From the NCBI GenBank assembly GCA_900618795.1, contig UYJD01000011.1, positions 248,001 to 312,000 on the forward strand: 64,000 bases of DNA. Reading direction: 5' to 3'. Below are positions 46,389 through 56,660 of the stretch, piece after piece. This stretch comes from Cyanodermella asteris (Eukaryota; Ascomycota; Lecanoromycetes; Ostropales; Stictidaceae). A program made the position numbers and the translations under genes. The stretch's first letter is position 1. Every line of letters starts with the position of its first letter. Under the pieces are notes generated by a model that saw nothing but the letters and a program-made list of their open reading frames with translations, made no database searches and was not told where the DNA came from.

Positions 46389-48840
46389 ATGAGGAGGAAG
46401 TCACATGTTCCGATCGTGTTGCTTGGGATCTTTGGGCTACCGGCTATTGCGCAGGTAAAATCTTGTCCTTGCTCCAAGACATCGGTGAGACTGACAAATT
46501 TGCCAGGAGAATGATCAGATACCCGTTGCTCCCTTGGCATCCTACACGGCCGAGCAAGTCCCGGCAGAAGTATGGTTCGGAGGTATTCCTCAGACATCCG
46601 CCGATGTGCAAGACGTCTCTCGACTTGCCCGCGCGGCAGTCAATGGTACTGAGGCAGCATATACACCAGCTGCAGGCTATGCCACTGAGCAGTCTCCCGC
46701 TGCATACGGCGTGTCATCTTTGGCTAGCCCCGTTGCGAGCGATCTCAATCAGCCTGTAACTTCGGCCGCTTCTGACAGCCCGGTCGTCATCGCATCAGTG
46801 ATATCTACTGCTGCCCCGGTCCAGACAGATCAAAATTCGCAGGCCATATCCAGCGTCCAGAGTAATATCGCCACAGTTGGATCTGCCGTGCAGAGCAATA
46901 TCGTTACATCAGCCGCACCCGTCATCCAGAGCAATATCGCCACATCCGTCGTATCTGCCGCCCCAGTTCAAGGATATCTGACTTCGCAAGTCGCATCTGA
47001 CCTTCAAAGCCCCCTTAGTAGCGTCGTGGGGCCAACCAGTCCGGTTTTTGTGCCTATACCATCAGGGATAGCAGCTTCTGGTACACCGATCGCGTCTGAT
47101 CTAGGTTCTATTATCTCGGATGCGTCTGCATCGGCACCAGTCAGTCAGACTCTAAAGACCACCGGCGCATCTCCTGCAGATTCAGTCGTCACGAGCCCTC
47201 TCGCTATAAGCTCAGATACCGTCGCGGTTATCCCAGGGGCTGTAACAATTGTTAGCGGTATATCGTCGGTGGCGCAAGGTGTCACTGATGCTGCACCGAC
47301 CCCTACCGCAGCTCAGTCAATCTTGAATTTGGCTTCTGCAAATACTGTCACCCTTGCTTCGCAAAACCTGAACGCGGGGATTACCGCTGGGGAATCCCTC
47401 TCAGGTACCCAGGGAGCAGCTTCGAACAACGATGCTAGCCCGACACAATCTACAACTCTCGATGGATTGCGAAACTCTCTAACTTCTGTCTCCGGCTTGT
47501 CTGATTCGCAAGCATCAAAGACAGACTCGATAGTCAACCCATCACCTTCGACAGCCACAGGCCAGACAAGACAATCTGGGCCGGTTCCAGACGCATCATC
47601 TGCAACAGACAATGCTTCCCAATCTGTTTCGGCTTCTTCAAAGCCTCAGGGTCAAGGAAGTAGTGCTAGCAAGAACTCTGCAGCGGCTTCGACGACAAGT
47701 TCCGTTTTCAAAAAGGCGGATAACGCTGTCCCCAGCACAACAGCAAGTACCACCACAAATTCTGCCTTTTCGTCTGGGTCTAGTCCAGGGTCAGCCAGTG
47801 CTACGGTCAGTAACGCACTTGGTTCCAGCTCATCCGCCTCGACCATAAGCTCGGGATTGGGGAGCGCCTCTTCTCAAACGGATGCCAGCAGTTCAACGGC
47901 AGGGCGGACTTCAGGTTCGACCGTTATATCGTCAACGTTGAGCTCTGTGACCTCAAAGCCTTCGGATCTGCTTCTCGCCGGCGGAACAACATCCACCGCT
48001 GGCTCCGGAATTGTCTCTTCCGCAAGCGCGATACCCTCAAACGGGACCATGGCAAACATCGCAGCCACTGACGTGCCCAAGTCCGTGATAATCGGAGCTA
48101 TCGTGGGACCCGTTGTTGGTGCAGTATCCGTTCTCTTTGCCCTCCTAGGTTTCTGCCTCTGGAGACGCCGACGTCGGCGCCGACGCTGGGAAGAATATCT
48201 TCACAAACGCGTCGAAGTTTCGGACGACCTGCCAGAACCCGAAAGTCGTTGGGGTCGTTCGATAATTACCGTCGCGCGAGACGTCGAGGCTGACGGCAAC
48301 GAGATCTACGAGGCTGATCCAGACGCCGAGATTCGTGAAATGGAAGGCGAGGGCTGTCTGGCGCAAGTACAGAGATTTTTCCGAGAGCTGTTCGAGCTCG
48401 AAGGAGACCATCAACAACCGACGGAGTTGGAAGCAATCGAGAATCTGCAAGAACTGGAAGGAGATGAGCCGGGCTGCATGACTGCGTTACAACATTGGCT
48501 TCAGAGAATATTCGGAGCAAAGAAGGAACAAGATTTCGAGGAGATTGAGAATATTGACATGTTGGACGAGACGCGGCCTTCGGAGAAGAAGAGAGGGAAG
48601 AGACCGATTGTCAACGTGTCATCGCCAACCGCTTCTTCTCCGGATGACGATGCTCGAAGTATTGACTTCATTGAAGAGCTCGAAAGGAACAGAAAGAAGA
48701 TGAGCGGCAAGTCTCAGAGGCAGGAACTTGGCGGACAAGAAGATGACGATGATGCGCGCAGCATTGCAAGGTCCGCGATGACGGGAATGACCCAGTTGAC
48801 GGAAGATCGCATAGATCCGTTACCGAGATATACACCATGA
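46389..48840 (+). CDS. Large Ser/Thr-rich membrane protein with acidic cytoplasmic tail
   Basis: Exons 46389-46454 and 46507-48840; the 52-bp intron starts GTAAAA and ends TTTGCCAG. The product has 799 residues. Exon 1 encodes exactly a signal peptide (MRRKSHVPIVLLGIFGLPAIAQ). The ectodomain of about 520 residues is dominated by Ser, Thr, Ala and Val, with short repeats of the type QSNIATS near the start (46857-46990). A transmembrane helix at about 548-573 (VIIGAIVGPVVGAVSVLFAL) is followed by a run of eight Arg with a Trp. The roughly 225-residue cytosolic tail is acidic and contains two related helical blocks (about 638-677 and 679-714). The architecture suits a wall-anchored surface sensor. 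No named family is recognised. Confidence 0.75.
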
Positions 48841-49607
48841 AGGAGGGGAATCGTATAGATCATCTGTACAATGAAAGCAAAGAAAGTTCAAGCAGACTCT
48901 TGGTTGCCAAAAGTTAAGTAAGTATCGCCTATCGTCAAAGAGCCCGCCAAGATCCGAATCCATCCTGGAAGCAGAATATCTCGTAAAGAATGAAACCATG
49001 CTTGAATCAATCTGAGTCAATCTCGTCATGTCATCTCCCAAAACCCCCTCATCTCAGCCAGCAAGGTAAGCTGATAGACGTCTTGCTATCCTAAGGACGA
49101 TGACTAAGCACTTTGCTGTTCCCGATCTCATCGAAGTCCAACCGACATTCCTCCTCGATTGCAGTTTACAAGCATCTACAGCCAGAGTTTGCCTCTTACA
49201 AAGTCCACTAACAGCGCTATGGTGCACGACCTTATGGAAGATTGTAAGATTGTAAGATTGGGGCGCATTCAGCCACCATGGCTGTTATCCTACCGTGCTG
49301 CTGCTCTCAATGACCTCATTTGTTGACTTTTGGTGAACCATCCCCACTCTCCCTTCTCCCTGCTGAAAGATAGACCGTCGGCCACGATTCGTCGCACGTG
49401 GCTCAACTGCAAAGCGCTGAGTGACACTTCGCTTTATCGTCCCTTGTTGCTCACTGTCCTAGGCGACGGGTGCATATTTCTTCGCATTTCTGCTCGCATT
49501 CGTGATACCTACCTAGAGCCCCCTCCTTTGTCTTCTGGCGCTCTGCACCTTATCGGCACAACCTTCGATGCTTACAGCGCAGACCACTGATATAAGAAAC
49601 CCGCACC
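48841..49607. other. Malic enzyme promoter region
   Basis: 767 bp spacer. A short direct repeat of AAGATTGT (about 2.5 copies) lies at 49238-49260. No gene is seen. Confidence 0.55.
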
Positions 49608-51422
49608 ATGAACGCCCAGGCCAGCCAGCGGAAGAGCGGCGCAAAGTCGTCTTTCGAGAAATACGCACATCTACCGTTGTACGTGGACCGGCCCCGGGAA
49701 TGCGCCCTGGCCGGCAAGGCGCTCCTCGAGACACCCGAGTTCCCGGCGCACGAGCGCCGCGAGTTCGGGCTCCAGGGCCTGCTTCCCACGAACCTGCAGA
49801 CGCTCGAGGAGCAATGCCGTCGAGCGTACCAGCAGTACAAGACGCGGCCGGACGATTTGGCCAAGAACACCTTCCTGACCAGTCTGAAGGAGCAGAACGA
49901 AGTCTTGTACTACAGACTGATCATGGACCATATGAAGGAGATGATGAGTGTCGTGTACACGCCGACGGAAGGCGATGCCATTCAGAATTATAGCAGGGTG
50001 TTCAGGAGGAGCGATGGGTGTTTTTTGAACATTGAGGACTCGAGCAAGGAGAGCATCGAAGAGGCGTTTAGACAGCAAGAGAAGGGCTCGGATGATGTCG
50101 ACTACATTGTCTTGACTGATGGGGAGGAGATTTTGGGGATCGGAGACCAGGGCGTGGGCGGCATATTGATCAGCGTGGCCAAGTTGGTTCTGACGACGAT
50201 CTGCGCTGGGATCCATCCGTCGCGTACGATACCTGTCGTGCTCGACTGCGGGACGGACAACGAAGAGCTTCTCAATGATGATCTTTATCTCGGTCTACGG
50301 CAACCCAGGGCGAGAGGTGACAAGTACGATCAATTCGTCGAGAACTTCGTCCAGACGGCCCGGAAAATGTACCCGCGAGCCTACATACACTTTGAGGACT
50401 TTGGCCTGCAGAACGCACGAAGACTCCTGGATCGATACAGACCCAAGATCGCCTGCTTCAACGACGACGTCCAGGGGACTGGCTGCGTCACGCTCGCTGC
50501 AGTTCAAGCTGCCCTTCAGGTCGCCGACATCAAGATCACGGACGCTCGAATCGTCATTTTCGGCGCCGGCACCGCCGGCACTGGTATTGCCGACATGCTG
50601 CGTGATGCCATCGCACTAGAACAAGGCAAGAGCGGCGACGACGACTACAAAGACTCGGCTCGAAAGCAAATCTAGTGCGTCGACAAACCGGGTCTACTAC
50701 TCCAATCCATGGGCGACAAGCTCACCCACGGCCAACACCAGTACGCCCGAGACGACGACGAACTCAAAGGCAAAGACCTCACCAATCTCCTCCAAGTCGT
50801 CCAGGAAGTGAAACCGCACATCCTGATCGGCACCTCAACCCAGCCCAAGACCTTCACCAAAGAGATCGTCCGAGAAATGGGCAAACACTCCGAGCGTCCC
50901 ATAATCTTCCCCCTGAGCAACCCCACGAGACTACACGAGGCCGACCCGCACGACATCCTGCAGTGGACCGACGGCAAAGCGCTCGTCAGCACCGGCTCGC
51001 CCTTCCCACCCTACGAATCCGACGACCGCACCATCGAGATCAGCGGGTGCAACAACAGCACCTGCTTCCCCGGCATCGGGCTGGGCGCGGTCCTCTCGCG
51101 GGCGCGCCTCGTCAGCGACAAGATGCTGGTGGAGGCGACCAAGGCGCTCGCCGGCCAGAGTCCGGCGTTGCGGGGTCACGGCGAGCCGGATGCGGACAAG
51201 GGGCTGCTGCCGGACGTGGTGGATGCGAGGGAGATTAGCGTGCACATTGCCAAGGCGGTGATACGGCAGGCTGTCGAGGAGGGGTTGGCGCAGGAGGAGG
51301 GGATTCCGGAGGAGGACGGGGAGCTGGATGGATGGGTTAGGGCGCAGATGTGGGATCCTGTTTATAGAAATTTGGTGAAACCGGGGACGAAGGGGGAGCA
51401 GACGGGTCCGGCTGAAGGATAG
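49608..51422 (+). CDS. Malic enzyme with one in-frame TAG at a conserved Trp position
   Basis: ATG 49608 opens a 605-codon frame with a single internal stop, TAG at 50673-50675. The N-terminal malic domain shows YTPTEGDAIQNYSRVF, DGEEILGIGDQGVGG, ECALAG and FEDFGLQNARRLL. Metal-binding residues lie in CFNDDVQGTG. The dinucleotide fold GAGTAGTGIADM follows. Downstream of the stop the same frame continues with CVDKPGLLLQSMGDKL, IGTSTQPKTFTKEIV, FPLSNPT and CFPGIGLGA, all conserved, to a normal end. Fungal enzymes that I recall read KQIWCVDKPGLL here, so TAG replaces the TGG of Trp. The enzyme makes pyruvate and CO2 from malate with reduction of NAD or NADP; the cofactor is not certain. No frame-neutral intron can remove the stop without losing conserved residues. 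Options are a recent null allele, sequencing error, readthrough or RNA editing. Confidence 0.85.
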
Positions 51423-52097
51423 CTTCTCTTTCCCGTGAGAAAGAGCGCCCGGCACTGAAGTCACATTTGGTCTATGCAATTCGATGGCTGCTTCGTTGGC
51501 ATCTCCAATGACAATTAGGACTCGAAGGTAGCTCTGTGGCTGTCTCTCCAATGGTGAGGGCAGTGACCAACGCGCCCCGAGATTTTTTCAAAGCAAGAAT
51601 GATGTAAAGAAGTTTATTCCGTCCTGTGACGAATGTATATGAAAAGTACTCTTATTCTGTTTCAGGCACGCATCAAAAGCTTGAGGTTCCGTTCTTTCCG
51701 CAGCATAACCCTTCCCCGAACGATTGCGGATTCGATGCAAGATTCATCCATCATATGAACATGTTCACATCCCTCATCGAGAACAAATGTAGCGCCCTCA
51801 TTCATGCGTCGAGGCCTGGCTCCGTTACCAAGCAAAATCGCTGATTCAGAGGACATGGTATGTCCGCTTTATGCCGCTGAGTGCATGTACCTACCGACCC
51901 CTGAATCGACGCGCTTTTGTGCGATGGAATGGATGTCCGCCGTTGTTTGCTCTTCTAGCGGCCATGCAAGCTGTACAGCGAACGCAGGCGCTCCCTTCCT
52001 TCACAATCTGTCGATGGAATAAGCCGTAGGCCCGTGAGGCATTGCCAAAACATGACGGCGTATGCTAATGCATTTGAGATCGCTGGTCTTTTTTCGA
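51423..52097. other. Convergent 3' spacer
   Basis: 675 bp between the malic enzyme and the kinase, which converge. No gene is seen. Confidence 0.6.
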
Positions 52098-54483
52098 TTA
52101 TTGCACGATTTCTTCGCGAAGCTTGCTGCCAGGGCCTTCGGGCTTGCCCCTCCTTCCGAGAAGTGTTGCACCCTCGAGGCTGAGTTCGAACGGCGCCTTA
52201 TTCTTTTTGTTCACTGCAGAGCGAGCGGCGGCGGCAACAGCCGGAGAATGCTGTCCGTAGCCTTTCTGTGCAGTTTGCTGCTTCGGTGGCGCAGCTGCGG
52301 CTCGAGCCTGAGCAGCAGCACTCGTCTGGTTCAGAGTCGTGTTTCGCAGCCGAGAGTCCAGGTTGTTGACATCTGTAGACGCAGTCAGCACAAAGCCAGG
52401 AACTTGTTTGTGGCGAAGTGACTTGCCTCTCCCGTTGTTGTTCTCGTCCTCATCTATATCATTGAGGCCATTGTTGCCGAACTTCCGCCTCTTGGCCTCC
52501 TCTTCCTGTCTGTGCACAGCATATCCAACATCAAATACTTCTCGCAAGTTGACTGCACCAGGGCTACGGAAGTCCATGCGTCGCTGCCCGCCACCTGGTG
52601 TTTCTAGCCACTGGGCTGAGACGGCCTCCTCGGGTATGCCTTGAGCTTTTGCGTCCCTCATTCTCTGCACAAGAGGGGTAGCTAGAGGAGGTGCATCTGC
52701 GGCAGCATTGGTTGGTTCGTTGTTCTTTTTGATCCAGGGGTGGTCGAGAAACTGCTTGATCGTGTACCGCTTGTCCGGGTCGACGGTCAGAAGATGTGAA
52801 ACCAAGTCCTGCGCAGATTTGGAAATATCGTCCCACCAAGGACTGAGGAAGGTGTATTGTCCACGAGCAACCTTTTCTGTGAGGACTTGAATACTCTCGT
52901 CATAGAAGGGTGGAAATCCGCAGAGAAGGGTGTAAAGAACACAGCCAAGAGCCCACATATCAACGGATTTGCTGTACCGTTCGTCCTTGACAATTTCAGG
53001 CGCAGTATAGCCGACGGTACCGCAAGGCGTTTGCGTTACTGTGTCCCAGACAACCTTGGATAGACCAAAATCGGCGATCTTGATTTCTCCAATACCTCCA
53101 GCGCCAACTCCCGGAACGAACTCACCCTCATCTTCCTTATCTTCGTCATCGGGACCGCGAGGCTTCGGGTTCTTGGTAGGGATGAAGGGTGTTGGGTAGA
53201 ACAGAAGGTTTTCTGGCTTGATATCACTGATATCAGGTTAGGCATGCGCTGACGCGGGATCGTTGACACTCACCGATGAACGACGCCCTTCTCTTCGTGA
53301 AGATATTCGAGGGCTTTAGCAACCTGCACGATGACGTGTCGACTCAGATCCTCGCTGAAGTAGGTGAAGCGAACGATTTGATGGAAAAGCTCGCCGCCAG
53401 GGCAAAGCTCAAGCACAATGAAATAGTACTGGGAGGATTCGGAGAATGAAATGAGCTTGACGACGTTGGGATGGTCGAGTTGGCGCATGATCTGCACCTC
53501 CTTGAGGATGTTTGCTCTCTGCGTACTCATGCGTCAGTACTAAAATCTCCCACATTCCGACACGGATCGTGCTTGGTTCCTTGACATGCATCCCGCCTTG
53601 TACATCAGAACGCTCACACAAGTAGATAAGAGAGATTATGCGCACCTCCACGACCTTTGGCTGCTTCTTGAAATCCGGATGAAGATGATTATCGCCCTGT
53701 ACACGAGTTGGCCACTGCACGGTACACGTAGTCGCTCGACTGCTTTGCCGATGACGTAGAACCGATATCACGGGCATACAAATTGGATAACTTTGAAAGG
53801 GAAAGGCAACATCTCGAACGAGATAGTAGGAAGATCATGGCCGGATGCGTTCCAGGAAGTGTGAAAGGGAAGAACCAGCCGCTGCTTGCAAGAGGAAATG
53901 GACGCTCCTGAGCCCATGGCTAGTGCCTTACCTGACTAGCATTCATCTCGAATTTTCGAACGACCTTGATGGCGACCTCGTTCCATTCGCCAGAGAGATC
54001 TTTCGCTCTGTAAACATTTGAGAAGGCACCGTCGCCCATCTTCTCGATCAGTTTGAAGCGATCAAGACCCGGGTATTTTGGGAGTTTCCCCTTGCTTTCC
54101 CTCTCCTCAGCGACGATGCGCTCCAAGACAGCAGGGTCGATGTCCTTGGCTTTGGCACCCTTGCTGTCGTGTATCTGCTGTTTCTCGCCAGACGCAGCGG
54201 CAGCGGCTCCATGGGCCTGTGCTGCAACATTGCGCTGGTCGACGGGATTGGCGGAAAAGTCGCCATGAGGGTTGGCGGCATGGTTCTTAACCTGATGTCT
54301 TCCGTCCATGCCAGCTGGCTCACTTATTCCATGATTCGGCTGGTGACGATGATCCCCATGGGCTTGGCCTTGAGCGTGGATAGAAGCGACCTTGGTGGTG
54401 GGCTCAGCGTGTTGCTGCTGCTTATCTCGCGCTTGCTTGCCGTGTCGTATGAAGTTCTTGAGATTCTGTATCGTCGACATCAT
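52098..54483 (-). CDS. srkA: Rck2/SrkA-type Ser/Thr protein kinase
   Basis: Exons: 54483-53932, 53696-53646, 53518-53274 and 53226-52098, giving 658 residues. Introns start GTAAGG, GTGCGC and GTGAGT; the frame is kept throughout. A disordered His/Gln-rich N-terminus precedes the kinase domain: glycine loop MGDGAFSNVY (149-158), VAIKVV with Lys173, VVHRDIKPEN (Asp284), ADFG (Asp335) and the activation segment CGTVGYTAPE. The 17-residue microexon (GDNHLHPDFKKQPKVVE) is an insert before the alpha-C helix that I recall in filamentous-fungus SrkA homologues. Known relatives act downstream of the Hog1/SakA stress MAP kinase and control translation and cell cycle. The C-terminus is disordered and ends with ATLLGRRGKPEG. 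A GC-AG intron of 54 bp (52373-52426) may be spliced out without shifting the frame. Confidence 0.9.
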
Positions 54484-56660
54484 GAAATGGTGGGAAGAGG
54501 TCTGAGTTGAAGAAGGGATGGTTGTAGAGATCGAGTTGTGGGGTCGTGCTACCGGACCTTGTCAACAAGGCAGTGACAGGGGGTCTTGCAGGCGACGAGA
54601 TGCTTGTGTCGCTGCAAGCAGGTCAATGGAATGGACGATCCTGCGAATGAGGCTGTTTGGCAATGAATTACAAACGTTAGGCCGCCTGAGGGGTAGTGAT
54701 AGTGGTAGGCGTGGAAAGCAGGTCGGCACGGGTGCTCCCAGTAAGCAGCCAAAGCGCAATGATGCAGCAGCCAAATCAAGATGATGACACAGACGCCGGG
54801 CGGGCGCAGGAACAGCACCCAACTCACGAGCGTGCGAAGGGATCGACGATGACGAAGGTGGGAGGATTGTGCAAGGTGCGCCCTATGACGGTGCTTGTGC
54901 AATCGCGTTCGATGTCCGCAACCAAGGGCTGGAAGTGATGGTAGGTAGGTGCTGGACGATCCTGGAAATTCTTTCAAGGATATATGAGGCGCAACGTCGA
55001 TGGAATAGAAAGGTGGGAAAGGGCAGTCGTCAGCCTGGCGGGAAAGTTAGAAAAGCAGTGACAGTGGTCGACCAGGTTTTAGTCGCGCCAAGTTCGGGCG
55101 TCTGATTATCAACGATGTCACGGGTCGACAGGCAGTCGGGTAGATAGATATGAGGCAAGCTGAGGTCTGGTTGCGTTGCCGATGCAGAATTGCAGGGCGA
55201 GACAGGTGTTCGAGCGGCACTGTATCGAGGGGTCTAGAGGTAGATGATGATGCTGTAACTGTCGGTGACGCGGTGGGCTGAGAGCTGCGTGCTGCCCGTT
55301 GGTGGGGTGAGCAGGATTCTAAAAAGGGACGCCTGGCTTTTCGAGGAGACAGAAGACGTCTAGAAATGCCCAATGTCGAGCCAGGATGGTGGAGGAAGGT
55401 AAGAAGGCTCGAGGCGAGCACGGCTGTACCTGTTCGACGAGACGGTTTCCGACCTATTTGGTGCCCACCCAATGCGCCACGCCACGACGTCTGGGCCCGG
55501 TCCCGCCGAGCTCAGAAGCAGCCACGGATTATTGAGAAGGAATTTCGAGCTAGACTACGCGACCTTCCGCTCACGATTACGGGTATGCTACGGCAAAGCC
55601 TATATTGAGGCTCACGCTGACAAGAGGGGTGAGAGCGAAGATCAGAACGAGCTTCGCTACGGAGCGACTAGTAGGCTGCGATGCTAGGTAATACCTTGGA
55701 TGGCTAACAAACGCAGGGTCCCCCCTTGTGTTTGTGCTGCTTTCCTGCTTACCCGACCAAATACTCCTGTGCCCCGGTAGCGGCCAGGTGAAGTAAGTCG
55801 AAGTACCGACATGGTCGAAAGCAAGTTACCCTTCGAGGATGGACCTCATCCGCGCCTGCCTTTGTTTACCATGACCGTAAGGTTCTCATGCCCACCGCAC
55901 GTTGCGTCATCGCTCCCTCCAGTTGGGCAAGAGCCCCTGCCAGTGCAGCGCCAGTGCAAGAGCGCTCTCGAACGGAAGCGCCGCACCGGTGATGTCACCG
56001 CACTACTGCCGCAGTCAATGCCCACGTGCTTACCAGAACCTGAGCGTGGATCGTTGGCCTTTGCTCTTGCCGAGACTGAGACTGCATCTATGCGCACATG
56101 GCAATCTTGACCTGCGCGTCTCAGCCAAGTGATACATTCCGTATGGATGGCCTTGGTAGCCCACCAAGAGCACTGACAACTAGACCCTCTTCCCCATGCT
56201 CGCGTCTGTCATGGCACTGTACGTTAGACCACCATCCTCAACGTCTCTATGCGATTGCAAGCCATCTACCTACTGAAACACGAGGAGCCAGGCTCGAAAT
56301 GGCCTTGCCGTCACGTATTTTTCAACCAATTATTTCGCTCATGGCGGGGACAGCTAGGTAGCGAACGACGGCACGTCACACCAGGCTTCAAAAGCTTTGC
56401 CGGACAACACACCACAGATAATCATACGTACAAGAATTGTAATAGAAACCCCCAAAACCGCTTCTTCCTCAGCCGTAATAATCGTGTACTTCGTTTCATC
56501 AGCTGTCAGCATATCTCACCATGCTGCCTCGTATTCGTCGTAATTCCCAGCATTTTCCATGTTTCATCAGCAATTTCCGCATCTGTATTGCAGCCTGTAG
56601 CACAACAACAGACGTCCACCTTCCTCAGTCAATTATTGAATAGGTATGCAATCTAGCAGT
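54484..56660. other. Kinase promoter and leader region
   Basis: 2.2 kb upstream of the kinase and downstream of the next minus-strand gene. Open frames on both strands are short and unremarkable. Part of it probably is a long 5' leader of the kinase. No gene is supported. Confidence 0.5.

Noticed and set aside
50590-50680. An intron whose acceptor is the TAG in the malic enzyme (donor GTGATG near 50602)
   Set aside because: The 74-nt removal shifts the frame and deletes residues that the family keeps before CVDKPG.
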